A stretch of DNA of 64,000 nt from Brevundimonas sp. (GTDB lineage: Bacteria; Pseudomonadota; Alphaproteobacteria; Caulobacterales; Caulobacteraceae), in assembly GCF_016463295.1 (NCBI RefSeq), contig NZ_JAEMRO010000002.1:62001-126000 (forward strand). The letters run 5' to 3'. The notes beneath the pieces were generated by a model, which worked only from the letters and a program-made list of their open reading frames with translations, made no database searches and was not told the origin of the DNA. Positions 26,607-35,773 of this stretch are shown in pieces (within the stretch, counting starts at the first letter, position 1; each line of letters opens with the position of its first letter). A program made the translations under genes and the position numbers.

Positions 26607-27350
26607 TCATTCGAGCCGGATGACGGCGGCTATCTCCCCGACAAGGGCGGTGATCGCGGCCGCCGGGATCCTCAGTTCCCTGCTCTGTCCGGCGGGTAGC
26701 GCGCTGACCTGGCCGAGCTGGACGTCCGAGGCAGGGGGTTCGACCTGGTGGCCTGCAGCGTCGCTCAGATGGTAGCGTGCGCGGCGGAGCCGGGCGATGC
26801 CGGTCCCGGCGTTAAACACCGAAATCAGGGCGTCGCCATTTTCCGCGCGGCGTACCGACGACACCCTGACTTCGGGCTCCGTGCCGGGGGGGGACACGAA
26901 GACATGCGTATTGATGTTGAACCCGACCTTGACCTCGGCCGCATCGCTGGGTGCGTCGGTCTGGGCATCGCCGAGACGGACGGGGAGCTGGGCGGCGCGG
27001 ACGACATACATCTTTGGAGACGTGATATCGGCGGCACCGACGTAGCGGACGTTGACGAGTTGTTCGCGGCCGGGCGGAATGATGGACTGGGGCGGATAGG
27101 CGATGATGTCGCCTGCATCTTCCGCGAGGGTCTGGGCTCCCTGATCATCCACAGCGAGGCTGAAGCTGACGATCTCCACGGTGATCGGCGTAGCGCTGTC
27201 GTTGCGGATGGCCATCCGGTAGGTGGATTTCGGGCCGCTGGGTGTGATCTCCGCCACCATGGGCGAGACCTGCATGGCCTTGGCCGAACTGGCCCAGACG
27301 CCGGACACGGCGACGGCCAGTCCGACGGTGAAAAGGCGTCGGGACAACAT
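26607..27350 (-). CDS. Periplasmic pilus chaperone (PapD-like)
   Basis: A 247-residue protein with signal peptide (LFTVGLAVAVSGVWASSAKA). The Ig-like N-terminal domain (VSPMVAEITPSG, YRMAIRNDSATPITVEIVSF) and the PPGREQLVNVRYVG and KVGFNINTHVFVSPPG segments match Csu/PapD-type chaperones. It should donate a beta strand to pilus subunits. ATG 27350 is the start by signal-peptide fit. It lies between the major subunit gene and the usher. Confidence 0.85.
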   Translation of the reverse strand: MLSRRLFTVGLAVAVSGVWASSAKAMQVSPMVAEITPSGPKSTYRMAIRNDSATPITVEIVSFSLAVDDQGAQTLAEDAGDIIAYPPQSIIPPGREQLVNVRYVGAADITSPKMYVVRAAQLPVRLGDAQTDAPSDAAEVKVGFNINTHVFVSPPGTEPEVRVSSVRRAENGDALISVFNAGTGIARLRRARYHLSDAAGHQVEPPASDVQLGQVSALPAGQSRELRIPAAAITALVGEIAAVIRLE

Positions 27351-27433
27351 CTTTCGATCCCCCCTGGATTGCGATGTCGATGGAATGGCAAGAGGCCGGA
27401 GCCTCCTCAAGGCGGCTCCGGCTCCTGTTGGCG

Positions 27434-27991
27434 TCAGGCGGGATTCAGGTCGAAGGTGAAGGTTTCCTGATACATGCCGGCCGGGGCCGACAGGGCCTCG
27501 GAATCAGCCCCGCCGCAGCCCGTCGAGCCGCCCGGTTCCTGATAGCAGAGGTTCAGGAAGAAGTCGGCCGACACACCATTGGCCAGACCCTCCGAATAGG
27601 CGGCATTGGTCACCGTCGGACCGTCGCCGGGGAAGGTGTCCGCCGGAGCGAAGCCCAAGCCAGCGGCCGGATTGGCGACGACCAGTTCCCAGTCATAGTT
27701 GATGATCTGGAAACCGCCGGAGCCCGGTCCGGGGGGGCCACGCAGATCGCCATTGGCATTGTTGGTGGTCAGAACCGCGCCATCGGGATCGTTGCAGGCG
27801 AGACGCATGGTGGTCACCTTCTGGCGCAGGCCATTGGCGACGGACACATTGCTGCCGGCGACATTGGCCAGCGAGATCGCACAGTAGCTGGCGACATTGG
27901 TGCTGACGACCAGGGTGGTGTCTTGAGCCATGGCGGCCGGAGCCGTCATCAGGGCACCGACGGCGACGGCGGCGAGGTAGAATGCACGCAT
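27434..27991 (-). CDS. Spore coat U-like pilin subunit
   Basis: A 185-residue exported protein with signal peptide (LAAVAVGALMTAPAAMA). Its beta-rich body contains VSTNVASYCAISLANVAG with a Cys, followed later by LACNDPDGA. That two-Cys pattern is common in subunits of the alternative chaperone-usher (Csu-like) class. It is the first gene of the four-gene operon, with a GGAGGG ribosome-binding site. It is most likely the main pilus subunit; only one such subunit is encoded here. Confidence 0.7.
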   Translation of the reverse strand: MRAFYLAAVAVGALMTAPAAMAQDTTLVVSTNVASYCAISLANVAGSNVSVANGLRQKVTTMRLACNDPDGAVLTTNNANGDLRGPPGPGSGGFQIINYDWELVVANPAAGLGFAPADTFPGDGPTVTNAAYSEGLANGVSADFFLNLCYQEPGGSTGCGGADSEALSAPAGMYQETFTFDLNPA

Positions 27992-28327
27992 AGTTTAGCC
28001 CTCCATTCGTGTGGACCGGCAGGCATCCTCTGGAAAACCGCCGAACGCGGAACAGCCCGCATGACACTTGCTACCCGGGGCGAACTCGCAGAACATCGGC
28101 ATTTCAAATCATTAAAATTGATTAACCATTTGGTCGAAACCTGTAGATTGGTGTGTTCGAAAAGCCGGAATATGTGGCTTGGGTATGGCTCGCGGGCTGC
28201 ATTGGATGGTTGCCAGAAGGCCGGGAGGAAGCTTGGCCACGGTCGGCCGGGGCCCCGATGGGGCAGAAGGCGCGATCGTCTGTACCGCTGGGGCCCGCCG
28301 AACGATCCTCTACCAAGGTGTAGGGAT
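27992..28327. other. Pilus operon upstream region, no gene seen
   Basis: About 335 bases between the first pilus gene and IS6 copy 2. The stretch around 28100-28150 is AT-rich (TCATTAAAATTGATTAACC) and is the probable promoter region. Short open frames on both strands lack any family resemblance. Confidence 0.4.
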
Positions 28328-29155
28328 GGTGCTGTCAGCCCAACGACAACTTGTCTCCACTGAGCGCAGGTAGGGCAGGGGGCGTAGTGCCTATCCGGCG
28401 AGCGTCTTCCACTCAGCCAGGGCGGCTGAGCGTTGGGCCTTATATGTCTCTCTGCTGATGAGGTGGCGGTCCTGGTTGAAGTGGTTGTGGAAGGCGGCGT
28501 GGACTGAGCTGAACTTCTGCAGTGTCTTCATCTGCCGGAACCTCATCATGGCCCGTTCTCGTCGTCGGAAGGGCAGGTGTGAGTTCTCCACCCTGTTGTT
28601 GGCCCACCTGCCAACCTCCTGCTTGTCGGTGTTACCGAGCTCTTTCATCGCCGCCTTGTAGGAGCGCAGACCGTCGGTCGTGATGACCTTGGCTCGCCCG
28701 TGCCGCTTCATCAGCTTCTTCATGAACTTCAGAGCGGCCGGCTTGTCTCTGGTCTTGCTGGCAAAGGATTCCAGCACCTCGCCCTCGTGGTCCACAGCCC
28801 GCCAGAGGTAGTGCATCTCGCGGTTGATCTTCACGTAGACCTCGTCGAGGTGCCACCGCCAGTGAGTGAAGGCGCGCATCTTCTGGACCCGCTTCCTGCG
28901 GATCTCGGCGGCAAGCATCGGACCGAAGCGGTTCCACCACAGCCGCACCGTCTCATGGCAGATATCGATACCGCGCTCGGCCAACAAATCTTCCACGTTC
29001 CGGAGAGACAGCGGGTACTTCACGTACATCATGACCACGAGCCGGATCACCTCCGGCGAGCTGTCGAAGTAGCGGAACGGGTTAGTGCTCTTGGCCATGG
29101 CGACGACGCTAGGCGGGGCGGATTACCGGCTGGCTAAGTTTGGGCTGACAGTACC
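28328..29155 (-). mobile_element. IS6-family insertion sequence, copy 2 (intact)
   Basis: An 828-bp element with inverted repeats GGTGCTGTCAGCCC at 28328 and GGTACTGTCAGCCC read inward from 29155. It encodes one full transposase. The flanking octamers (gtagggat and gtttcgaa) do not match each other or those of copy 1, so simple transposition footprints are absent. Same orientation as copy 1, about 12.9 kb away. Confidence 0.88.
28391..29098 (-). CDS. IS6-family DDE transposase
   Basis: A 235-residue transposase. The helix-turn-helix-like N-terminus (FRYFDSSPEVIRLVVMMYVK, YPLSLRNVEDLLAERGID) and the DDE residues in HLDEVYVKI, TTDGLRSYKAA and NRVENSHLPFRRRER are typical of IS6/IS26 relatives, as is the length. 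IS6 elements move by cointegration and can mobilise the DNA between two same-orientation copies. This copy could supply enzyme for the frameshifted copy 1. Confidence 0.93.
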   Translation of the reverse strand: MAKSTNPFRYFDSSPEVIRLVVMMYVKYPLSLRNVEDLLAERGIDICHETVRLWWNRFGPMLAAEIRRKRVQKMRAFTHWRWHLDEVYVKINREMHYLWRAVDHEGEVLESFASKTRDKPAALKFMKKLMKRHGRAKVITTDGLRSYKAAMKELGNTDKQEVGRWANNRVENSHLPFRRRERAMMRFRQMKTLQKFSSVHAAFHNHFNQDRHLISRETYKAQRSAALAEWKTLAG

Positions 29156-29447
29156 GTTTCGAACTCATGATTCAGCGTTCCGTGTTGAGGGGGCAGGACT
29201 GATGAGCGTTCACGCGCGCTTTGCGTTGCTCTCGTTGCGACTAAACCGGCTCCCGCGGGCACGATCGGCGTCGTGGACCAGGACTGCCGACAGGCACTGG
29301 AGTCACCTGAGCGGGCCTCCTCCGATGACGCTCCGACCAGGCTATCGGGTTGCCGGCCGGGGGCGGAACGAGGCCCGCTTGGAAACCATCATCCAGCTTC
29401 ACGATTGACGCGGGTACCAGAGACTCTGTGAGTGCCGCTTCAGCTAC
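29156..29447. other. No gene seen between IS6 copy 2 and efflux operon
   Basis: Close to 290 bases with only unconvincing short frames. It follows the right end of IS6 copy 2 and ends at the stop of the outer membrane efflux gene; no terminator hairpin was recognised. Confidence 0.35.
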
Positions 29448-30845
29448 TCATTGCAGGGCCGACCGCTCCGGACTCCCGCCCGCCGCCTGATACAGACCGA
29501 TCATCGCATTGAGCTGGTCTGCACGCAGTTGAACGAGCGACAGCTCGACCGCGAGAAGACTGCGCTGTGCATCGACTTGTTCGATATAGGGCGTGTAGCC
29601 CGCACGATATCGGTTCTGCGCATGCCGGACAGCGTCGGCGACGGCGGTGCGCTGGGCTTCGAGCGCGCCCTTCTGATCGCTGAGCCGCGCCAGCACTGCG
29701 AGACGATCCTCGACTTCGCGAAAGGCGTTCAACACCGTCCCGCGATAGGCGAAGGCCGCCTGGTCACGCTGGGCGGTCGCGACGTCGACCTGGGCCTGCA
29801 GTCGTCCGCCATTGAAGATCGGAGCCAGTATGCTGCCACCGATCGACCACAACGCGATCGGGTCAGCCAGTAGATCGGAAAAGGCGGCACCGGCCGTGGC
29901 GCTGATGCCGACAGTCGGCATGAATCGAGCCCTTGCCGCCCGCATCTGTGCATCTGTCGCCGCCAGCCGGTATTCCGCCGCCGCGATATCGGGGCGCCGC
30001 CGCAGCAGCTCGGACGGCACGACCTCGGGCGGTGGTGGCAGGCGCAGGGCCGAGAGTGAAGTCCCGCGAACGACATCGCCCGGCACCTCGCCGGTCAGGA
30101 CCGACAGGGCATTTTCCTGACGCGCGATCTGGGCTTCGATCTGCGGCAGCAACTGTGCTGTCGCCTGATATTCAGCCTCGGCCTGACGCCATTCCAGCTG
30201 GGAGGTGTAGCCGACCTCGGCCCTGTCCCGGGCGAATTTCAGCGCCTCCGCCCGTCCGTCCAGGGTTCGGCGCAGGATTTCGCGACGCGCATCGAGCGCA
30301 AGCAGAGTCACATAGCCACTTGCTGTCGCGGCGCTCACCGAGAGCAAGGCTGCCTCCTCGGCGGCCTCGCTGGCAGCGAGGCCCGCCTCAGCCGCCTCCA
30401 CGCCGGCCCGGTTGCGCCCGAACAGGTCAACCTCGTAGGCGGCCCGGAACTGCGGCTGGGCGGCGAGAGACTCCTGCCCCTGCCCAAAGGCCGATACCTC
30501 GCGTCTCGCACCCGCCGTCAGTCCTGCCTCGAACGTGGGAAACAGAAGGGAGCGGGATGCGGCTTCAGTGGCCCGCGCTTCCTCAACCCGGGCCGCGGCG
30601 ACCTGAACGTCGGCATTGCCGACCCTGGCCCGCTCGACCAGCGCCGCCAATTGAGGGTCGCCAAACCCTTCCCACCAGAGACGGTCAAGGGGCACCGTGC
30701 CCTGAACAGCCGTGCGCCATTCCATGGCGGGCTGGACCATCGCCCCGGCGGGAAGCGGTCGCAACTGCGGCGCACAGCCGCCGAGAACGACCGCGCCCGT
30801 GAGCGCTACAGACAGGGCCAGTTGCGAGAAGCGGGTCACAGTCAT
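29448..30845 (-). CDS. Outer membrane efflux lipoprotein (NodT/OprM type)
   Basis: A 465-residue lipoprotein with signal ending LTGAVVLGGC and the two OEP repeats: LLRRRPDIAAAEYRLAATDA, FMPTVGISATAGAAFSDLL and AQNRYRAGYTPYIEQVDAQR. Sequence and order place it as the channel of a tripartite pump with the EmrA-like and EmrB-like proteins encoded directly upstream. ATG at 30845 is preferred for signal-peptide length; GTG at 30854, overlapping the EmrA-like stop as GTGA, is an equally coupled alternative. Confidence 0.92.
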   Translation of the reverse strand: MTVTRFSQLALSVALTGAVVLGGCAPQLRPLPAGAMVQPAMEWRTAVQGTVPLDRLWWEGFGDPQLAALVERARVGNADVQVAAARVEEARATEAASRSLLFPTFEAGLTAGARREVSAFGQGQESLAAQPQFRAAYEVDLFGRNRAGVEAAEAGLAASEAAEEAALLSVSAATASGYVTLLALDARREILRRTLDGRAEALKFARDRAEVGYTSQLEWRQAEAEYQATAQLLPQIEAQIARQENALSVLTGEVPGDVVRGTSLSALRLPPPPEVVPSELLRRRPDIAAAEYRLAATDAQMRAARARFMPTVGISATAGAAFSDLLADPIALWSIGGSILAPIFNGGRLQAQVDVATAQRDQAAFAYRGTVLNAFREVEDRLAVLARLSDQKGALEAQRTAVADAVRHAQNRYRAGYTPYIEQVDAQRSLLAVELSLVQLRADQLNAMIGLYQAAGGSPERSALQ

Positions 30846-30850
30846 CAGCC

Positions 30851-31999
30851 TCACCGGGTGTGCACGGTTGCCACGACAGACATGCCCGGCCCCAGTCGTT
30901 GAACCCCGGCCTGGTCGGGATCGAGCCGGATTCGCACTGCGATCCGCTGCGGCACCTTCACGAAATTCCCCGCCCCGGTATCCGGCTTGATCAGGCTGAA
31001 TTCGCTGCCGGCCGCCGGCGCGATGCTCTGCACAGTTCCGGTCAACTCGGCCCCGCCCAACGCGTCGACCTTCAGGGTCGCACGTTGCCCCACCGCCATT
31101 CTGGCCGTCTGGGTTTCCTTGAAGTTCGCCGTCACCCAGAGATCGTCGGGCACCAGATACATGAGCTGCGTGCCGGCGGTGACGAGTTGACCGACGCGAG
31201 CGGAAATCTCGCTGAGGCGGCCCTCGCGTGGCGCCCGAATCTCCGTGCGGGATAGCTCAATGCGCGCCAACTCCAAGGCAGCGTTCGCCCCCTCGACCTG
31301 GGCCTGGAGCGCGCCCCGCCCGACCTGGACGGACCGGACCTGCTCGGCGGCGATCGCGCGCTGCGCCTCGGCCTGCCGGACGCCGGCCTGCGCCTGCTGC
31401 AACGTGGCACGCGCCTGATCGCGTTCGCGCAGAGACACGGACCCCTCACCGACCAGTTCATCGATCCGGCGCATATCCGCCTGGGCCTTTTCCAGTCCCG
31501 CCCTGGCAATGGCGACCGTGGCATCCTGCAACCGCATCTGCGCTTCGCCCGAGCGCAAACTCTGCTGGCTGTTGGCGAGCGTGGCCCGCTGGGCGGCGGT
31601 GTTCGCCTGCCCCTGCTGCAGCCGCTGCTGGTAGGGGGCGGCGTCGATCCGCGCCAGCAACTGACCCTGCTGAACCCGGTCGAAATCCTTCACCAGAACC
31701 TCGACCAGATAGCCGGCGACCTGCGGACTGATGACCGTCGTCTGACCGCGAACATAGGCGTTGTTCGTTGTCTGGTTGCCGTTGTTTAGGGGGGTAAGGC
31801 CCCAAGCGTAGAGGGCAGCAAAAACGCCAGCCAGTATCACGGCCACACCGATGCCGACCTTCTTGCGGGAGACGTTCGGGGCCCAGCCGCGCTGGTCGGA
31901 ACTGTCGGGAGCCGCGGCCGCCGGCTCCGGAGATTCGGCAGCGTTGGTCTTCCCCTTGGGCGGTCCCGCGGTCTCTGTCTTGTCGGTCTGGACCATCAT
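30851..31999 (-). CDS. emrA: EmrA-like HlyD-family membrane fusion protein
   Basis: A 382-residue adaptor. A cytoplasmic N-terminal tail rich in Pro/Lys/Glu precedes one membrane helix (VGIGVAVILAGVFAALYAWG), then NNAYVRGQTTVISPQVAGYL, a long coiled-coil hairpin and TEIRAPREGRLSEISARVGQ. These match EmrA/VceA. ATG 31999 overlaps the stop of the EmrB-like gene (TCAT at 31996-31999), a translational coupling. It should bridge the MFS pump and the outer membrane factor. Confidence 0.92.
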   Translation of the reverse strand: MMVQTDKTETAGPPKGKTNAAESPEPAAAAPDSSDQRGWAPNVSRKKVGIGVAVILAGVFAALYAWGLTPLNNGNQTTNNAYVRGQTTVISPQVAGYLVEVLVKDFDRVQQGQLLARIDAAPYQQRLQQGQANTAAQRATLANSQQSLRSGEAQMRLQDATVAIARAGLEKAQADMRRIDELVGEGSVSLRERDQARATLQQAQAGVRQAEAQRAIAAEQVRSVQVGRGALQAQVEGANAALELARIELSRTEIRAPREGRLSEISARVGQLVTAGTQLMYLVPDDLWVTANFKETQTARMAVGQRATLKVDALGGAELTGTVQSIAPAAGSEFSLIKPDTGAGNFVKVPQRIAVRIRLDPDQAGVQRLGPGMSVVATVHTR

Positions 32000-33678
32000 T
32001 TGTTCCCGGTTCGCATGGTTTCGAGGAAGACCAGTTCCTTGCTGAGCGGGTTTCGCCCGCGCACCCGGTTCATCACCCACGGCAACAGGACGATGGCAAA
32101 GGCGATGGTCGCAAGCGAACCGATCAGGAAGAAAACGTCATTAAAAGCCAGCACGGCCGCTTCACGGCCGACCTCCCGGGCAATGCGGGCCGCGGCTGCC
32201 TGCTGCTGGAGCGCCGGGTCGGAAATCGTTGTGCCAAGCCGCGCCGTTGCCTGACCCAGTTCCCGGGCGAGCTGGGGGTTCGCCGCCGTCAGCGTCGCAC
32301 CGGCGTCGATCAGATGGGTCTTCAGTCGGATCGTATGGAAGGCGGAAAGCGCCGAAACCCCGGCCAGCCCCCCCAGTGTCTGCGACAGGGAGAACACTGC
32401 GATGAAGCTGACCACATAGGACGGGCCCGCGGCCAGGGCGCGGAGTATCCCTTCCATCAGCACCGGGCCCATGGCGAACACCGCCGCGAACCCGATCGCC
32501 GCCTGCGTCAAGTAAAGATCGCTTGGGCGGGACATGATCCCGGTGCGCGTATCTGCGAAAGCAGCGATGGCGATGACAAGGATCGCGAACAGGATCGGCC
32601 GAGTCAGATCCTTGGGATCCAGACGCGCCAACGAAAGCAGGCTGCCCGCGATCGTGGCTCCGGCGAGGATCGCATAGTAGCCGGTCAGCTGCTCATTGCC
32701 GTAGCCAAGCGCCGAAAACAGGCCGGTGGCACCGAAACTCTGTTCGGAAACAAGGATACGCACCCCCGCCCCGGTGATGGCCAGCGCGAGGATTGCCCGG
32801 CTCGACAGCCAGCGCGTGTCGAGCATGGGCCGCCGCCTGTTTCGCTCAATCAGGACGGTTCCGCCCAGGCACAGGATCGCCATTGCCAGGGCCCCGCCCA
32901 GCCAGGGCGTATCCCACCACTGAATCCGCCCCTGGATCAGGAAAGCCAGCAAGCCGGTGACCCCGGCCATGAACAGGGTGATGCTGGGCAGGTCCAGCTT
33001 TTCGAAGGTCTTCGACCGGTATCCGGGCGGAAGCCTCAGCACAAAAACGGCACCGAGCGCGACAAGCGAAAGCGCGAACTGAAGCTGGAAGGCGCGGCTG
33101 ATGTCGCCGTCGACGAGCAGATACGGTGACATGGCCCGCGCCAGCGGAAATGCGGTCTGGCTCAGCCCGATGCCGATGACCAGGGCACCGATCCGGGCGG
33201 CCGCCGGAAGGCCCTGCATCAGATAGTAGAGCGACAGGGCAGACAGGCCGCTGGCGGCGATCCCCGCGACCGCCCGCGCCGCGAGTTCCGCCGTATAGCC
33301 AAGCTCGAGCAACTGCACGAAATTGGCGGCGACCAGACCAAGCATCGCATAGCGGACGAAGGGCTGAATTCCGAACTCCTGGCGGACCCGGAACAGCAAC
33401 ATGCTCATGCAGGCGTAGGTCGAGTAGAAGGCGACGCTGATCCATCCCGCTTCCACCGGCGTCAGGGCCATGTCGCCCTGGAGGGCTGCGGTGTTGGCGA
33501 GCAGGAACCCGTTCTGCGCGCCGCCCACCAAACCCAGAAACACGCCGATCACCAGATAGGCGACCTTGCGCCGCGCCGGATGATCCGGGTTGGCGGGCGA
33601 CCCGGGCAGGATCGGCATCTCGTGGGGCTTGAATGCGTAGCCGCCCCGGCTGTCAGTCAGGCGAGGTTGATCCGGCAT
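31996..33678 (-). CDS. emrB: EmrB/QacA-like MFS multidrug transporter (DHA2)
   Basis: A 560-residue transporter with about 14 membrane helices. N-terminal landmarks are KVAYLVIGVFLGLVGGAQNG and TPVEAGWISVAFYSTYACMS; later helices are ITLFMAGVTGLLAFLIQG and YYAILAGATIAGSLLSLA. The length and 14-TM plan are those of DHA2 H+ antiporters. ATG 33678 is preferred over a TTG one codon upstream. It heads the three-gene efflux operon; the roughly 300-base upstream region carries no regulator gene. Confidence 0.9.
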   Translation of the reverse strand: MPDQPRLTDSRGGYAFKPHEMPILPGSPANPDHPARRKVAYLVIGVFLGLVGGAQNGFLLANTAALQGDMALTPVEAGWISVAFYSTYACMSMLLFRVRQEFGIQPFVRYAMLGLVAANFVQLLELGYTAELAARAVAGIAASGLSALSLYYLMQGLPAAARIGALVIGIGLSQTAFPLARAMSPYLLVDGDISRAFQLQFALSLVALGAVFVLRLPPGYRSKTFEKLDLPSITLFMAGVTGLLAFLIQGRIQWWDTPWLGGALAMAILCLGGTVLIERNRRRPMLDTRWLSSRAILALAITGAGVRILVSEQSFGATGLFSALGYGNEQLTGYYAILAGATIAGSLLSLARLDPKDLTRPILFAILVIAIAAFADTRTGIMSRPSDLYLTQAAIGFAAVFAMGPVLMEGILRALAAGPSYVVSFIAVFSLSQTLGGLAGVSALSAFHTIRLKTHLIDAGATLTAANPQLARELGQATARLGTTISDPALQQQAAAARIAREVGREAAVLAFNDVFFLIGSLATIAFAIVLLPWVMNRVRGRNPLSKELVFLETMRTGNK

Positions 33679-33977
33679 CAATCAGATGGTCTCAGTGATG
33701 ACTGCGGCAGGGCCGCGAGCACGTATCGTTTTCGATTCGAGGTCCGCCCCGTAACGGAACAACCCGACAAGACCAGAAACGTTCCATTTCCCGGTCTTGA
33801 AGGGGGGATGTACAACTAACGTGGCACCGGATCGACCATGCCGGTCGAGGGTCCCGCAACGGCCGGCGGATGCCGTTGGTGGGCGCTGCGTCTGTAGAGC
33901 CTGACGACCAGTGGCCTCGCTTCCCGTCGCATACCGCTTGATCGGAAGCGTGGGGCCACTGATCGCAATCGATCCGA
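33679..33977. other. Upstream region of EmrB-EmrA-OMF operon
   Basis: About 300 bases without a supported gene between the efflux operon and the VOC gene. It should contain the operon promoter. No palindromic operator was seen. Confidence 0.35.
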
Positions 33978-34475
33978 TCAGGAGTAGGCACCGGCGGAGT
34001 AGGTCAGCTCGTAGCTGTGGCTGTAGATTTCAAAAACGACGCCGAACGGATCTTCGACGTAGACCATTCGATACGGCTTCTTGCCCGGGAAATATTCGCG
34101 GATCGGCATCCTCTGCTTCCCGCCGGCCGCGACGATTTTCTCCACCAGCCCTTCGACATCAGGATCCTGGATGGCGAAATGAAACGTCCCGTGTTGGCGG
34201 AAGGGAAGGTTGTCTTCGGGTGCCCGGTTGCCGTCAAACTGGAACAGTTCGAACCCGATCCGGTCGGCCGTGGCGAGGTGCGCGATGCGCAGGCTCGACC
34301 AACCCGGACCGAATACATCGGTGCACATCTGGCCAATCGGACTGGTGTCTTCGGTGATCCCGGTCGGGGTCATGATCGTGTAGAAACCGAGGACTTCGGT
34401 GTAGAATTTTACGGCGGCCTCGATGTCCGGCACGGACAGGCCGATATGCGAAAAGGTGCGTGGGGTGGGCAGCAT
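33978..34475 (-). CDS. VOC-family (glyoxalase/dioxygenase-like) protein
   Basis: A 165-residue protein. The vicinal oxygen chelate pattern is clear: FSHIGLSVPDIEAAVKFYTE, VLGFYT, then HFAIQDPDVEGLVEKIVAAG and MVYVEDPFGVVFEIYSHSYE, with candidate metal ligands His in SHIGLSV, His in FHFAI and Glu in VFEIY. Substrate unknown. ATG 34475 has an AGGAG ribosome-binding site; GTG 34502 is a weaker alternative. It is divergent from a LysR gene, its probable regulator. Confidence 0.85.
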   Translation of the reverse strand: MLPTPRTFSHIGLSVPDIEAAVKFYTEVLGFYTIMTPTGITEDTSPIGQMCTDVFGPGWSSLRIAHLATADRIGFELFQFDGNRAPEDNLPFRQHGTFHFAIQDPDVEGLVEKIVAAGGKQRMPIREYFPGKKPYRMVYVEDPFGVVFEIYSHSYELTYSAGAYS

Positions 34476-34575
34476 GGTGCTCTCCTGTTTGCTCTCTGGC
34501 ACCCGAGATAGTCAAAACGGAGCGTCACCAGAAATAATCATTGGGACAGTTTTTCATAACAGCTACTGATGGATC

Positions 34576-35472
34576 ATGCTGAACGCCCAGTGGTTGGAAA
34601 CATTCACCGTCCTTTGCGAAACGGGACATTTCACCCGGACGGCCGAGTTGCGCGGGATGACCCAGCCCGGCGTATCGCAACACCTCCGCAAGCTCGAGAA
34701 CCAGGTCGGACAGGCGCTGCTGTCGCGCCAGGGCCGTAGTCTCAGTCCAACGCCGGCTGGCGAGGCAGTGCTGGCCGTCGGCCGCGCGAGGCGGATCGAG
34801 GAAAAGGCGCTTCGGCAGTCGATACTGGGCGACGACCCGGGTGTCGGTGAAGTGTCCATCGCCTGCTCGGGCAGTTTTGCGGTCTTGCTCTATCCCTGCC
34901 TCTTCCCGTCGATGCAGGCATCTTCGGATCTGACGATCCGGCTTGAGGCCGCTCCACAGGACACGGTGCTGGCGGGCGTGCTGGACGGACGGTTTGACCT
35001 CGGGGTTGTCGACCATGAACCACGCCATCCGCGGCTCGACGCCGAGCTTTTGGGCCAGGAAGAGCTTTGCCTCATCGTGCCGCGGGACACGTCGCCCCTG
35101 CCGCCCAGTTTCGAGACCTTGGACGCCATGGGCCTTGTCGCCCACCCGGACGCCTTCGCCTATGCCGACGACCTTTTCTCGCTCAACTTCCCCGCCACTT
35201 TCCGAGGTTCCGAACATCTGAATGTGCGGACCTTCATCAATCAGATCAGCCAGATCCCGTCCCCGGTCGGCGAAGGCCTCGGCTACACGCTGCTCCCGCG
35301 CAGCGGCGTCGATGCCTATCCCTACAGGGCCAAGTTTCGGATCGTGCCCCTGCCCGAAAAACGGCATCACGAACTCTGGCTGATCATGCGTCGCGGCCGG
35401 GTATATCCCGCCCGTGTCCGAGCCGTCGCTGATATCGTTCGCTCAGCCGCTCTGAGCCTAGGGGCTCCGTGA
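34576..35472 (+). CDS. LysR-family transcriptional regulator
   Basis: A 298-residue regulator. The DNA-binding domain is residues about 4-62 (WLETFTVLCETGHFTRTAEL, RGMTQPGVSQHLRKLENQVG). The effector domain includes VSIACSGSFAVLLYPCLFPS and FDLGVVDHEP. The 100-base divergent region with the VOC gene suggests control of that gene. Nothing unusual in length. Confidence 0.9.
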   Translation: MLNAQWLETFTVLCETGHFTRTAELRGMTQPGVSQHLRKLENQVGQALLSRQGRSLSPTPAGEAVLAVGRARRIEEKALRQSILGDDPGVGEVSIACSGSFAVLLYPCLFPSMQASSDLTIRLEAAPQDTVLAGVLDGRFDLGVVDHEPRHPRLDAELLGQEELCLIVPRDTSPLPPSFETLDAMGLVAHPDAFAYADDLFSLNFPATFRGSEHLNVRTFINQISQIPSPVGEGLGYTLLPRSGVDAYPYRAKFRIVPLPEKRHHELWLIMRRGRVYPARVRAVADIVRSAALSLGAP

Positions 35473-35773
35473 AGTACCCACGGACTGAGCGCGATCGAAT
35501 GACATTTTTGCCATAAACCGCCATTCCAAACCGCCGCTATGAGTCAAGAACCGGCATTCCGAGCGAGAGAAGGGGTGTTGGGCGCGTCAGGTTCGAATCC
35601 CTGAGTTGGCGCAGACAAACTGGGTAAGGCGCATTTCGCGGAACGCACCTTATGCGCATTTCGCGAACGGGACGGGAACAAAGGGGAGGGTAGGGCAGCC
35701 GCTTCGCGCCACGACCGGACATTCGGCCATTCGCCAAAAGGAGACGGCCGAAGTGTCGACATCAGCGTGACGG
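35473..35773. other. Non-coding gap with a short direct repeat
   Basis: Between the convergent LysR gene and the mmsA remnant. The 12-mer GCGCATTTCGCG occurs at 35629-35640 and again at 35654-35665. A T-arm-like stretch (GGTTCGAATCCC near 35590) is followed by GGCGCA without CCA, and I cannot fold a tRNA around it. Confidence 0.4.

Noticed and set aside
35570..35615. tRNA-like T-arm (GGTTCGAATCCC) and GGCGCA end
   Set aside because: The T-stem has mismatches, the 3' CCA-adjacent part is wrong, and no D-arm or anticodon arm fits upstream.
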